The translations under genes and the position numbers were made by a program. This document shows, one piece after another, positions 1 to 9,553 of a stretch of 35,357 nt of DNA. Below the pieces are notes generated by a model. That model ran no database searches. It had not been told where the DNA came from and was given only the letters and a program-made list of their open reading frames with translations. Source of the DNA: Sulfurospirillum sp. (GTDB lineage Bacteria; Campylobacterota; Campylobacteria; Campylobacterales; Sulfurospirillaceae); NCBI GenBank assembly GCA_018058685.1, contig JAGOZL010000010.1, forward strand, positions 1 through 35,357, in the 5' to 3' direction. The first letter of the stretch is position 1. Every line of letters begins with the position of its first letter.

Positions 1-224
1 ACCACGATATTGATGTGGCAAAAGGTATTAGCCTTGTTCAACGCGCACTTGAGCTTGAGCCAAACTCTCCTTACTACTTAGACTCACTGGCATGGGGTTT
101 ATACAAACAAGGAAAATGTGCCGAAGCTTATGAAATTATGAAATATTTTGGTGAGCATGTTTATGAAGAAGAAGTGATTGTGCATATTGAAGCGATTAAA
201 AAATGTTTGAAAGAGAAACCATGA
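1..224 (+). CDS. Tetratricopeptide repeat protein, C-terminal part
   Basis: The frame is open from base 3 and runs to TGA at 222-224, so the gene starts upstream of the window; a GTG at 15 is an internal codon, not a start. The visible 74 residues contain a TPR-like unit: [17 protein letters not shown] followed by [14 protein letters not shown], with the helix-turn-helix spacing and the Pro/Asn-Ser-Tyr-Leu-Asp-Ser-Leu-Ala signature usual for the last repeats of bacterial TPR proteins. TPR proteins are protein-protein interaction scaffolds; the partner cannot be told from this fragment. The stop overlaps the trpC start as ATGA (221-224), so the two are probably translationally coupled. Confidence 0.8.
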   Translation, partial: HDIDVAKGISLVQRALELEPNSPYYLDSLAWGLYKQGKCAEAYEIMKYFGEHVYEEEVIVHIEAIKKCLKEKP

Positions 225-1009
225 TACTTGATGAAATTATCCAAAAAACCAAAGAGGATTTAGAAGAACGAAAAAAAACATACACGATGGACTGGCTAGG
301 ACGTAGTCTTGCCTTCAACCCTTTCATGCCGCGCGATGTTAAGCCTTACCTTAAAGCAACGCCCGAAAATCCTTACCGCATTATTGCAGAAGTCAAAAAA
401 GCGAGTCCTAGTAAAGGTGTTATCAAGGAAAATTTTGACCCATTGATGATTGCAAAAGCGTATGAACTCGGAGGTGCGGATGCTATTTCTGTCTTAACAG
501 AGCCTCATTTTTTTCAAGGTAATTTAGAATATCTCACCCAAATCAGACGCTACGTTCCTACACCTTTACTCCGTAAAGATTTTATCGTAGATGAGTATCA
601 AATCTTAGAAGCGCTTGTGTATGGAGCGGATTTTATTTTATTGATTGCAAAAGCCCTAAGCAAGCAAGAACTCAAACATTTACTAGAATACGCACTCAGA
701 CTTGGTTTAGAAGTTTTAGTGGAGATTCATGATAAAGAAGATTTGATTAAAGCGATTTTTGCGGGAGCAACTATTATTGGCATTAACCATCGCAATTTAG
801 AAACCTTTGAGATGGATATGAGCTTAACGGAAAAACTGATGCCTCTCATTCCTAATGGTAAAATTATTGTCGCGGAAAGTGGTCTTAAAGATAAAGAGAC
901 GATTAAACACTTAAGCACAGTTGGAGCCGATGCTTTTTTAATTGGTGAATATTTTATGCGTGAAGATGACATCGAAGCTTCACTGCGTGCTGTTAAAAAG
1001 GTGGATTGA
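221..1009 (+). CDS. trpC: Indole-3-glycerol phosphate synthase TrpC
   Basis: Converts carboxyphenylamino-deoxyribulose phosphate to indole-3-glycerol phosphate in tryptophan synthesis, in the cytoplasm. The 262-residue protein is the usual length for a monofunctional (beta/alpha)8 enzyme. Family motifs are present: [13 protein letters not shown] near residues 54-66 carries the active-site lysines, followed by [23 protein letters not shown] and IVAESGL near the C-terminal phosphate-binding end. The ATG at 221 is chosen because it overlaps the upstream stop (ATGA) and gives the normal N-terminus; an in-frame ATG at 203 would add six residues inside the TPR gene. No other trp gene is in the window, so the pathway is dispersed. 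The stop overlaps the next start by one base (TGATG). Confidence 0.95.
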   Translation: MILDEIIQKTKEDLEERKKTYTMDWLGRSLAFNPFMPRDVKPYLKATPENPYRIIAEVKKASPSKGVIKENFDPLMIAKAYELGGADAISVLTEPHFFQGNLEYLTQIRRYVPTPLLRKDFIVDEYQILEALVYGADFILLIAKALSKQELKHLLEYALRLGLEVLVEIHDKEDLIKAIFAGATIIGINHRNLETFEMDMSLTEKLMPLIPNGKIIVAESGLKDKETIKHLSTVGADAFLIGEYFMREDDIEASLRAVKKVD

Positions 1010-1500
1010 TGGATTACATGTACGCACCTTGGCGGAGTGCTTATTTTACGGAGAAAAGCGAAGGATGTGTGTTTTGCCATATCACGGAGCATCCTGAGTG
1101 TGACACGGAGCATCATGTCCTTTACCGAGATGAGCACTGTTTTATCGTGATGAACCGCTATCCGTATTCACCAGGGCACTTTATGGTGATTCCGCATCAT
1201 CACACAGACGCACTTGAAGAGCTTTCGCCTGAGACATGGTTACATCTCTCCTTAATTGCTCAACGCTGTGTCAAAATGATGAAAGAAGGATTTGGTGCGC
1301 AAGGTGCCAATTTAGGGATGAATTTAGGAAAGAGTGGGGGTGCTGGGATTGCGGAGCATATCCATTATCATATTATTCCTCGCTGGCTTGGCGACACAAA
1401 TTTTATCACGACGGTAGCGCATACAAGGGTTTATGGAACCGATTTTGAAGCCATCTATTCTACGATGAAAGCTTTAGTACCAAAGTATATTGAATGTTAA
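1009..1500 (+). CDS. HIT-family nucleotide hydrolase/transferase
   Basis: A 163-residue histidine-triad protein. The HIT active site HIHYHIIPRW (His117, His119, His121) is intact, preceded by NLGMNLGKSGGAGIAEH, typical of the Ap4A-phosphorylase/Fhit-like branch rather than the short HinT branch. Cys20 and Cys23 (CVFC) match the zinc-binding pair of many bacterial HIT proteins. Such enzymes hydrolyse or phosphorolyse dinucleoside polyphosphates or nucleoside phosphoramidates; the substrate here is not decidable from sequence. ATG 1009 overlaps the trpC stop by one base (TGATG). The gene ends seven bases inside mnmH, so it is the third member of a compact operon. Confidence 0.88.
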   Translation: MDYMYAPWRSAYFTEKSEGCVFCHITEHPECDTEHHVLYRDEHCFIVMNRYPYSPGHFMVIPHHHTDALEELSPETWLHLSLIAQRCVKMMKEGFGAQGANLGMNLGKSGGAGIAEHIHYHIIPRWLGDTNFITTVAHTRVYGTDFEAIYSTMKALVPKYIEC

Positions 1501-2489
1501 CCATTTTGGATGTTGAAACATTTGTCCAGCAAAAGAACAATTTTGACCTTTTAATCGACGCAAGAAGCCCTAAAGAATTTTTCGAATCTCACATTCCTCA
1601 TGCGCAAAATTTCTATGCTCTAAGTGACGCCGAACACCATGAAGTTGGCACCATCTATAAACAAAGCTCACGTAACGATGCAAAAGCTTTAGGGGCTTCT
1701 TACATCTGCGCCAATGTCGCTTCGTACATTCCTCGTATTTATGCACAGTACAAAATAGGCTCACGTATTGGTATTTATTGTGCGAAAGGAGGGCTTCGTT
1801 CAAGCTCTATTGCACTCATTCTCTCTAGCATTGGGTATCAAGTGTTTAAACTAGAAAGTGGGTACAAAAGTTATCGAAACTACGTTTTAGCTTACCTTGA
1901 GCGCTTTACTCATGAGAAGTTTATTGTCCTTGGAGGCAATACTGGATGTGGAAAAACAGAACTTTTGAGCGCTCTTTCTCCCTCCATCGACCTTGAAGGC
2001 TTGGCCAATCATATGGGCTCTTCTTTTGGCGCTATCAAAGGAGCACAACCCACTCAAAAAGCTTTTGAAAACATGCTGTGCGATATTTTGCACACAATAA
2101 ACCCTGATGAGACAATTTTTATCGAAGGGGAGAGTAAACGTATGGGAAATATTACCATTCCATCCCATTTACATGTAAAGATGCAAGAGGGGAAACGCAT
2201 CGAAATCACAGCACCACTTGAACAAAGAGTGATGCGCATTTTAAAAGATTATGAGAGTATTGATCCTGATTTTTTCGCGCAAGCGATGGAAAAAATCACT
2301 CCCTACATCAAAAAAAGTGCTAAAGAAGAAGCTATAGCAGCGTTTAATCAGCATGATTTAACGCGCGTTGCCACACTGTTACTGACAGAATATTACGATA
2401 AAGTTTACAAAAAACCTTCTTTTGTGGCTCATCGCATCGAAAATGATGATTTTTCTTCAACCATTGAAAAACTCCAACAACTCGTCTGA
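1494..2489 (+). CDS. mnmH: tRNA 2-selenouridine synthase MnmH (SelU)
   Basis: Replaces sulfur by selenium in the wobble 2-thiouridine of tRNAs for Lys, Glu and Gln, using selenophosphate, via a geranylated intermediate in the characterised enzymes. The N-terminal half is a rhodanese domain: IDARSPKEFFESHIPHAQN near 21-39 and the catalytic loop YCAKGGLRSSS with Cys96. The C-terminal half is a P-loop domain with Walker A GGNTGCGKTELL near 147-158 and a later IEGESKRMG motif. At 331 residues it is somewhat shorter than the E. coli protein. It starts inside the end of the HIT gene (overlap 1494-1500). It implies that the host makes selenophosphate; selD is not in this window. One exact TTACATGTAA copy lies at 2169-2178. 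Confidence 0.93.
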   Translation: MLTILDVETFVQQKNNFDLLIDARSPKEFFESHIPHAQNFYALSDAEHHEVGTIYKQSSRNDAKALGASYICANVASYIPRIYAQYKIGSRIGIYCAKGGLRSSSIALILSSIGYQVFKLESGYKSYRNYVLAYLERFTHEKFIVLGGNTGCGKTELLSALSPSIDLEGLANHMGSSFGAIKGAQPTQKAFENMLCDILHTINPDETIFIEGESKRMGNITIPSHLHVKMQEGKRIEITAPLEQRVMRILKDYESIDPDFFAQAMEKITPYIKKSAKEEAIAAFNQHDLTRVATLLLTEYYDKVYKKPSFVAHRIENDDFSSTIEKLQQLV

Positions 2490-2564
2490 ACATAAAAATA
2501 TCTCATTTTTTATTACTTTTAGGTTTTGGCTTTTTTAAGCTCGTTTTTACATACTTCATGCAAA

Positions 2565-2593
2565 AATAACACTAATTTAATATCAGTATTATT
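2565..2593. promoter_or_regulatory. Inverted repeat upstream of the nickel operon, possible NikR-type operator
   Basis: AATAACACT (2565-2573) and AGTATTATT (2585-2593) form a 9-11-9 inverted repeat with one mismatch, 16 bases before the nikK start codon. Position and AT-rich dyad form fit an operator overlapping the promoter. The left arm resembles, from memory, NikR sites of Helicobacter. That the binder is NikR is an inference; no nikR gene is in the window. Confidence 0.45.
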
Positions 2594-2609
2594 TATGAGG
2601 AGTATTTGT

Positions 2610-3356
2610 ATGAAAGTATTACTAGCATCACTTGTGTGTGCATCGTCGTTGTTTGCCCATTTCCAAACTGTTATGACGGATAAAACGGTCATTGAACAAG
2701 GTGGAAATCCTAAAGTTACGATTCACTATGAATTTACACACCCATTTGAGCAAGAACTCATGCATATGGAAAAACCCAAAGAAGCAGGTATCTTTAGTGA
2801 GGGTAAAAAAACCTCTCTTCTTTCAAATCTTCAACTCGTGCAAAAAGACAAGTTAAGCAGTTGGAAAAGTGAATATGTGATTAAAGAACCCGGTGTTTAT
2901 CAACTTTATGTTGACCCCATTCCTTATTTTGAGCCCTCAGAAGAAAAATTTATCCGTCATCAAACCAAAACAATCATCGATGCTTTTGGTTCAGGGGAGG
3001 GTTGGGATCAGCCTATTGGACTAAAAGCAGAGATTATTCCTCTTGCTCGTCCTTATTCACTTTATGCAGGAAATCTTTTTAGCGGACAAGTCCTCTACAA
3101 AGGAAAACCTGTTCCCAATGTAGAAATCGAGTATGAATTTTACAACACCAAAGGTTTTAAAGCTCCCAATGATATGTACATCACGCAAGTGGTCAAGGCT
3201 GATAAAAATGGTATTTTTCATGTAGCGCTCCCTGAAGAAGGTTGGTGGGGTTTTGCCGCATTGATGGAAGACGATGAAAAAATTAAAAAAGATGGAAAAA
3301 GCTATCCAATAGAATTGGGTGCTGTACTTTGGATTAAAACAGAAGCGATGAAATAG
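2610..3356 (+). CDS. nikK: NikK-like exported nickel-binding component (DUF4198)
   Basis: A 248-residue exported protein of the DUF4198/NikK type that accompanies ECF nickel transporters and probably presents Ni(II) to the membrane part. A signal peptide is clear (MKVLLASLVCASSLFA), and cleavage after FA would leave a mature N-terminal histidine (HFQTV), a plausible metal ligand. The body is predicted mainly beta (TVIEQGGNPKVTIHYEFTHPF and GKPVPNVEIEYEF, an Ig/carboxypeptidase-regulatory style repeat). ATG 2610 is preferred over an in-frame ATG at 2526 because it has GAGGAG at 2597-2602 and a proper signal peptide. It is the first gene of nikK-M-L-Q-O; the nikM start follows one base after its stop. 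The function rests on this context as much as on sequence. Confidence 0.85.
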   Translation: MKVLLASLVCASSLFAHFQTVMTDKTVIEQGGNPKVTIHYEFTHPFEQELMHMEKPKEAGIFSEGKKTSLLSNLQLVQKDKLSSWKSEYVIKEPGVYQLYVDPIPYFEPSEEKFIRHQTKTIIDAFGSGEGWDQPIGLKAEIIPLARPYSLYAGNLFSGQVLYKGKPVPNVEIEYEFYNTKGFKAPNDMYITQVVKADKNGIFHVALPEEGWWGFAALMEDDEKIKKDGKSYPIELGAVLWIKTEAMK

Positions 3357-3357
3357 T

Positions 3358-3963
3358 ATGCATTTAAGCGAAGGGATTTTAAAACCTGAGATTTTAATGG
3401 TAGGTGCAGGTATATCGGCTGTGCTTACCTTTTATGCTTTTAAGACACTCAAAGATGAAGAAATCCCCAAAACTGCTGTTCTCTCAGCACTCTTTTTTTT
3501 AGCTACCTTTATTCATATCCCCATTGGTCCAACCTCTGTTCATCTGGTTTTAGGTGGCTTGGTTGGTGCACTTTTAGGAATGCGTGCTTTTATTGCGATT
3601 TTTGTTGCTTTGTTACTTCAAGCTCTTTTATTTGGCTTTGGAGGCATCACGACACTGGGTATCAATCTTTTCAATCTTGCCACGCCTGCACTTCTTGCAG
3701 GATTTCTTTTCACGATACCCGTTAAACACGCATGGCAAAAAAATATACTTTGGTTTGCGTTAGGATTTATCCCTTTATGCCTTTCAGCACTTTTACTCTC
3801 TTTGACACTTTCTCTCAATGGTGAATTATTTGTTGATGCAGCAAAACTAGCACTTTTAGCGCATCTTCCTGTGATGATTATCGAAGGGTTGATAACACTG
3901 TTTGCACTGCGTTTCATTGAAAAAGTCTCTCCTGCTTTATTATTACATGTAAAGAAACACTAA
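3358..3963 (+). CDS. nikM: NikM/CbiM-type substrate-specific ECF component
   Basis: The membrane S-component that binds the metal in energy-coupling-factor nickel/cobalt transporters. The protein begins MHLSEGIL, the family N-terminus in which the amino group of Met1 and the ring of His2 are metal ligands, which fixes the start at 3358. Several hydrophobic helices follow, with FIHIPIGPTSVHLVLGG near residues 56-72 containing the further conserved histidines. Length 201 is normal. Nickel rather than cobalt is inferred from the accompanying NikK and NikL proteins and the absence of cobalamin genes or CbiN. An exact TTACATGTAA lies at 3943-3952 and encodes the C-terminal LHV. The stop overlaps the next start (TAATG). 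Confidence 0.92.
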   Translation: MHLSEGILKPEILMVGAGISAVLTFYAFKTLKDEEIPKTAVLSALFFLATFIHIPIGPTSVHLVLGGLVGALLGMRAFIAIFVALLLQALLFGFGGITTLGINLFNLATPALLAGFLFTIPVKHAWQKNILWFALGFIPLCLSALLLSLTLSLNGELFVDAAKLALLAHLPVMIIEGLITLFALRFIEKVSPALLLHVKKH

Positions 3964-4373
3964 TGCGCTTCTTTCTCCTTTTCACACTTTTTTTTACGTC
4001 ATCACTGTTGGCACACAAGCTCAATATTTTTGCTTATGATGAAGCGGGGAAGCTTTTTATACACAGTTATTTTACAAAATCATCTCCTTGCAAAGGGTGT
4101 CAAGTCTACCTCTTGGATGAAAATCAGCATGAATTAACACAAACAAAGACGAATGATGAAGGTAAGGTGTCACTTTCATTACCTTCTTCTTCCTTTTTCA
4201 TTGTCGTTGAAGCGGGCATGGGGCATCAGCAACAGATTCATTATATCGCTCAAAGTGAACCAAAAAAAGAGCCAACGGAACATGCATGGGTTAAAATAGC
4301 ATTAGGACTTGCTATAATTTTCCTTTTCTTTGGAGTCTTAACGTGGTTCAAAAAACACCCTCTATCTCGATAA
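3963..4373 (+). CDS. nikL: NikL-like auxiliary membrane-anchored component
   Basis: A 136-residue protein with a signal peptide (MRFFLLFTLFFTSSLLA), then HKLNIF, again a histidine at the predicted mature N-terminus as in NikK. It has an extracytoplasmic beta domain with CKGCQVYLLD and DEGKVSLSLP, resembling a small carboxypeptidase-regulatory fold, and one C-terminal membrane helix (IALGLAIIFLFFGVLTWF). This is the NikL layout, which replaces the two-helix CbiN of cobalt systems. Its exact role is unclear; it is thought to be needed for full transporter activity. It overlaps nikM by one base, and its end overlaps nikQ by 31 bases. Confidence 0.8.
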   Translation: MRFFLLFTLFFTSSLLAHKLNIFAYDEAGKLFIHSYFTKSSPCKGCQVYLLDENQHELTQTKTNDEGKVSLSLPSSSFFIVVEAGMGHQQQIHYIAQSEPKKEPTEHAWVKIALGLAIIFLFFGVLTWFKKHPLSR

Positions 4374-5020
4374 CCCCTAGTATTGCACTGCTTTTAGCGC
4401 TTAGTTATAGCACTATCATTGCTTTACAAACCCATCTTTTTTTTCCTATGCTTTTTCCTTTGATATTTATGATGATGATTGCACGTAGCCATTGGGTTAT
4501 ACTTTTAAAGCGTCTTTTTTGGCTCAACACCCTTATCCTCTTAGTCGTACTCACCCTTTTCATACAAAATAACGTCTCTCTTGCATTATTGATTTTTATA
4601 CGCTCAAACCTTATCTTGGCGTTTATTCTTTTACTTTTTTACGATAAAGATGAGTTTGCCATCTCTTTAGGGATGCGACAATTACGATTTCCACACAAGC
4701 TTACAGCCCTTTTTTTCTTTACTGCTAAGTCTATTTTCCTTATCAAAAGAGAGTTTGAGCTTTTTAAAAACACCTTACATGTAAGAGGTTTTTCTCCTAA
4801 AACAGACCTTCTCACCTATAAAACGATGGCTGGCTTTGTGGGTATTTTATTGATAAAAGCACTGGAGCGTTCAACACAGCTTCAAAAAGCAATGCACCTT
4901 AGAGGGTTTAAAGGCGAAGTTTACACACTAAACTCCCACGTCACTCTCTCTGGCTATGATATACTCTTGTGTGCTATAACGCTTCTAGCCCTTACTTTAC
5001 GAATAGGAATGTTGATATGA
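4343..5020 (+). CDS. nikQ: NikQ/CbiQ-type ECF transmembrane (T) component
   Basis: The T-component coupling the ATPase to NikM. The 225-residue protein has several hydrophobic helices in its first 105 residues, then the two short coupling-helix motifs with conserved Arg-Gly: LHVRGF (Arg148) and MHLRGF (Arg187), which insert into the ATPase dimer in ECF transporters. Start GTG at 4343 is chosen because GGAG (4332-4335) lies seven bases upstream and the next ATG would remove the first helix; it makes the gene overlap nikL by 31 bases. The first Arg-Gly motif is partly encoded by an exact TTACATGTAA (4775-4784). The stop overlaps the nikO start (ATGA). Confidence 0.9.
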   Translation: MVQKTPSISITPSIALLLALSYSTIIALQTHLFFPMLFPLIFMMMIARSHWVILLKRLFWLNTLILLVVLTLFIQNNVSLALLIFIRSNLILAFILLLFYDKDEFAISLGMRQLRFPHKLTALFFFTAKSIFLIKREFELFKNTLHVRGFSPKTDLLTYKTMAGFVGILLIKALERSTQLQKAMHLRGFKGEVYTLNSHVTLSGYDILLCAITLLALTLRIGMLI

Positions 5021-5735
5021 GTTGTTCTGTCACACTTAAAAATCTCTCCACCTCACGTGAAGGTATTCAACTGTATCAAAACATTACGCTTGATGTCTCA
5101 CATAAAGAAAAAATTGCTATTATTGGACCTAATGGCTGTGGTAAAACAACACTGCTTGAGACCATTGCAGGGCTTCGTGGCATCGAACAAGGAACCTTAG
5201 AACTCTTCCACAAACCGATGCTCTGTGCGAATGATTTTAAAGTTATGCGCCCTTTAATAGGCTATCTTTTTCAAGACTCTGACAATCAATTTTTAGCACC
5301 TGTTGTCGAAGATGATGTTGCCTTTAGTTTACTTGCCCTTGGCGCAACAAAAGAAGAGGCAAAGCTTAAAACAGCGATGATACTTCAAGATTTAGGGATT
5401 TCGCATTTGGCTAAAAAGATTGTCTATCATCTCTCAGGTGGAGAAAAAAAGCTTGTTGCACTAGCTGGTGTATTGATTGTTGAGCCAAAACTGATGCTTC
5501 TTGATGAGCCGACCAATGGCTTAGACCATGCGATGCAACTACGTTTAATTGAGATTTTACGTAAAATTGATAAAAGCATTATCATTGTCTCACACCACAA
5601 AGAGTTCATTGAATCTGTGGTTGAGAAAATATATGAAATTACGCCGCAAGGCTTAGTTTGCTCTATCAATATTAGAAATGAGCACGCCCATGACCACCAT
5701 CATCATCATCACGACCATGATGGTCATCATACGCA

Positions 5736-5739
<4 letters not shown>
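5017..5739 (+). CDS. nikO: NikO/CbiO-type ECF ATPase with histidine-rich tail
   Basis: The ABC ATPase that powers nickel uptake. In the 240-residue protein Walker A is GPNGCGKT (37-44), the Q-loop is FQDSDNQF (Gln86), the signature is LSGGEKK (139-145), Walker B is LMLLDEP (159-165) and the switch histidine is in VSHHKE. The last about 20 residues are almost all His and Asp (HAHDHHHHHHDHDGHHTH), a cytoplasmic metal-binding tail not part of the ABC fold. It could buffer incoming Ni or sense it; that is inference. ATG 5017 overlaps the nikQ stop; an in-frame ATG at 4969 lies inside nikQ. The gene ends tail to tail with pdxA, sharing four bases (5736-5739). Confidence 0.93.
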
Positions 5740-7528
<1,789 letters not shown>

Positions 7529-7559
7529 CTAAATTATTTCAGTTTGTTTCAAAGTGTGT

Positions 7560-7565
7560 TATACT
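7560..7565 (+). promoter_or_regulatory. Probable extended -10 box of the small gene at 7602
   Basis: TGTTATACT gives TG-n-TATACT, 36 bases before the start codon at 7602. It is back to back with the pdxJ promoter. Confidence 0.45.
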
Positions 7566-7601
7566 TTATTTTTGAAATTGCTTATTAAAAAAAGGAAGCC
7601 G

Positions 7602-7976
7602 ATGCTAACATTTCGTGTCGATAAAGAAAACAATATTTTATTTATTAATATTATTGGCATGACTCCTAAAGATAAACTAGCAGAGTATATTAATGAGTTT
7701 AGTCAAAAATGTTCAGAGTTTAAAAAAGAGTTTATTATCGTCAACGATATGAGTTTATGCAAAATCTCTTCTGAGTATGATGTTGAGGTCATGTGTAAAT
7801 TAAGCCAGATGATGCTTCAAAAGTTTTCTATCTCAAAAGTCATTAGAATAACAGGGGCAAATACTGAAAATTTAAAAAAATTGATGCGCACCGATAAAAA
7901 AATCGGACTTCAAAATATTCACTACGCTTCAACACGCAAAGAAGCTGAAGCCCTTTGGTCTAAGGTAAGCGAATAA
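7602..7976 (+). CDS. Conserved-looking small cytoplasmic protein of unknown function
   Basis: A 124-residue protein I do not recognise. It has no signal peptide or membrane helix. The N-terminus MLTFRVDKENNILFINIIGM, with alternating hydrophobic residues, then a helix (KLAEYINEFSQKCSEF), a strand (EFIIVNDMS) and a later helix/strand pair ending in ISKVIRITG, suggest an alpha/beta fold of STAS-like size; that is a shape impression, not an assignment. ATG 7602 has AAGGAAG just upstream, whereas an in-frame ATG at 7554 lies in the -10 region. It stands alone between divergent and convergent neighbours, and its last 17 bases overlap the cytochrome b gene on the other strand. Confidence 0.75.
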   Translation: MLTFRVDKENNILFINIIGMTPKDKLAEYINEFSQKCSEFKKEFIIVNDMSLCKISSEYDVEVMCKLSQMMLQKFSISKVIRITGANTENLKKLMRTDKKIGLQNIHYASTRKEAEALWSKVSE

Positions 7977-9087
7977 GTGCATTATCAAAAATACCGTATT
8001 CAAAATTTTGGTGACAAACAAAACAGTTTGATTTATCTTTCACCTCAGGATGTTTAAAAAACGAATCATCGATATGCCGATGTGCTTCACGCCAATAGGG
8101 TGATTTTGTGATAGAAATAGGGCGCATCTCTCCTAACGATTCTAAGGTTTTAAACGCTAACTTATGCGTTGAGCTCTCCGCACTATTGCCCACCAAATAA
8201 GCTCGAATGCTCTTCTGATCTGGTTTAGAAATATTATGCTCTAAAATCTCTTCACCGAAATGATTGTGCAACCCATCCATCAATTTTTCCCATGATGCTT
8301 GAGGTAACATAAAAGGAGGGTAGTGTTTATGACACTTACCACACTTGATATCAAAAGCATGATTTTCTTCAGCATAGACTTTTTTTTGAAAAACACTGCT
8401 TGTGAATAAACTCTCATGTTTAAATGCTACCGTATAAAAAATACCGCATGCTAAAATGATTGCGCTATACGCTAAGAGTTGATGTAAAAATGAGATAGAA
8501 GTATCATCTCCCTCACAACGTTTATAGCCTGAGAGCATGGCAAAAACCATCTGTGTTTTATGATAAAACTGCTCAATTAACACACCAAAAATATGAATAA
8601 ATGCCCATACCAATAAAATAAAAGAGACAATCCGATGGAAGTGGTCAATATAAAAACTTTTAGAAAAATAGTTTGCATTTAAAAAACCAAAAAAACCACT
8701 GCCTTCTTGAATACCATACAATAAAAGACCACTAAAGACAATACTGAGTCCCAAACTAAGAACAATCAATGTAAACCAACTAGAAGCAGGATTGTGTCCT
8801 GGATGAATTTTACGCCAACGATTTTTAACTTTTTCTTCAAAATAGAAGCGTAATGCATCTAAGCGCCATGTAAACATCATAAATGTACCATAATCTGGAC
8901 CTATAAATCCCCAAAGAAGCCTAAAAAGAAGAATAACTCCAAAAAGATAACCAAACGCACTATGCAGTGTAAAGTAGTGATGAAAAAAAGCCGTTATGAA
9001 AGAAAATAAAAAAGAGAGTGCAAGCATCCAATGAATGATGCGTGTACACAAGGGCCAAACGTAAACTAAGCCTTTTTTTTGATGCAT
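7960..9087 (-). CDS. Cytochrome b561-type membrane protein fused to a two-haem c domain
   Basis: A 375-residue membrane electron carrier. The N-terminal about 225 residues have around five hydrophobic helices with histidines spaced for b-type haems (IIHW, HSAFGYLFG, HFHRIVS, FIHIFG), like the cytochrome b561 family. The C-terminal about 135 residues carry two c-haem motifs, CGKCH (249-253) and CFVCH (355-359), resembling the dihaem cytochrome c (DHC) domain that in other bacteria is encoded beside a b561 protein; here both are one chain. It probably links the quinone pool to periplasmic c haems. It lies last in the module with the SQR-like flavoprotein and the cytochrome c lipoprotein, after a 16-bp hairpin. 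The ribosome site is weak. The 3' end overlaps the convergent gene by 17 bases. Confidence 0.85.
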   Translation of the reverse strand: MHQKKGLVYVWPLCTRIIHWMLALSFLFSFITAFFHHYFTLHSAFGYLFGVILLFRLLWGFIGPDYGTFMMFTWRLDALRFYFEEKVKNRWRKIHPGHNPASSWFTLIVLSLGLSIVFSGLLLYGIQEGSGFFGFLNANYFSKSFYIDHFHRIVSFILLVWAFIHIFGVLIEQFYHKTQMVFAMLSGYKRCEGDDTSISFLHQLLAYSAIILACGIFYTVAFKHESLFTSSVFQKKVYAEENHAFDIKCGKCHKHYPPFMLPQASWEKLMDGLHNHFGEEILEHNISKPDQKSIRAYLVGNSAESSTHKLAFKTLESLGEMRPISITKSPYWREAHRHIDDSFFKHPEVKDKSNCFVCHQNFEYGIFDNALIRLP

Positions 9088-9100
9088 TTAAAAACACTTT

Positions 9101-9136
9101 ACTATTTTTTGATGGGAAATCCCATCAAAAAATAGT
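9101..9136 (-). terminator. Perfect 16-bp hairpin between the two cytochrome genes
   Basis: ACTATTTTTTGATGGG (9101-9116) and its exact complement (9121-9136) are separated by four bases. It sits in the 61-base gap after the cytochrome c lipoprotein gene and before the cytochrome b gene on the minus strand. The T-run is within the stem and the tail after it is poor in T, so it may be a partial terminator or mRNA-stability element that lowers b561 expression relative to the upstream genes. Confidence 0.6.
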
Positions 9137-9148
9137 GCTTTTACATTT

Positions 9149-9523
9149 TTATTTAGCACGATTAAACGAATTGTAAATATAATTTGCCATCGCTTTAACA
9201 TCGTATTCGTAGCCTTTTTCTTTGAGCTTTTTCATATTATGTTCCATAACATCATGCTCACTCGCTGTTGACTGCCCAAGTCCACCATTTTTGATATCAA
9301 ACAAGTCCATCTCAAGTTCAGGAATGGTTTTTTTATCAATCGCAGGCCCTTTTTTCTCAGGCATTCCTTCGCCTTTATCACCATGACAATGCGCACATGT
9401 TGCTTTATACACTTCAGCAGGTGTGTATTTATATGTAACAATATCTGACTTTGGTTTATCTCCACAGCCACTTAGAACCAACATCGTAGTAAGCGTAAAA
9501 AGCGTTAATGTTATTTTTTTCAT
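9149..9523 (-). CDS. Monohaem cytochrome c lipoprotein
   Basis: A 124-residue exported class I-like cytochrome c. The N-terminus MKKITLTLFTLTTMLVLSGC is a lipoprotein signal with lipobox LSGC (Cys20), so the protein should be lipid-anchored on the periplasmic side. The haem site is CAHCH (43-47), followed by GDKGEGMPEKKGPAI; later methionines, for example in DVMEHNM, could be the distal ligand. The C-terminal AMANYIYNSF is the helix typical of this fold. A good ribosome site (AAGGAAAA) precedes ATG 9523. It lies 30 bases after the SQR-like gene and is its likely electron acceptor or donor; that pairing is inferred from position. Confidence 0.9.
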   Translation of the reverse strand: MKKITLTLFTLTTMLVLSGCGDKPKSDIVTYKYTPAEVYKATCAHCHGDKGEGMPEKKGPAIDKKTIPELEMDLFDIKNGGLGQSTASEHDVMEHNMKKLKEKGYEYDVKAMANYIYNSFNRAK

Positions 9524-9553
9524 AAGTTTTTCCTTTTATTATTATAACTAAAA

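Noticed and set aside
1494-2489. Selenium locus around mnmH
   Set aside because: No selD, selA, selB or tRNA-Sec is visible nearby; mnmH is simply the last gene of a mixed operon.
2526-2609. ATG at 2526 as the nikK start
   Set aside because: It lies upstream of the inverted repeat and the GAGGAG site; the downstream ATG at 2610 gives a proper signal peptide.
5685-5735. CAT/CAC-rich stretch at the nikO end as a simple-sequence phase-variable tract
   Set aside because: The codons alternate irregularly (cat, cac, gac, ggt) rather than forming a uniform repeat, so it reads as a coding metal-binding tail.
9395-9400. ACATGT cores at 9395, 9888 and 28845 as members of the palindrome family
   Set aside because: They lack the TT...AA flanks; the first is explained by the haem-binding codons of the cytochrome. 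They were not counted.
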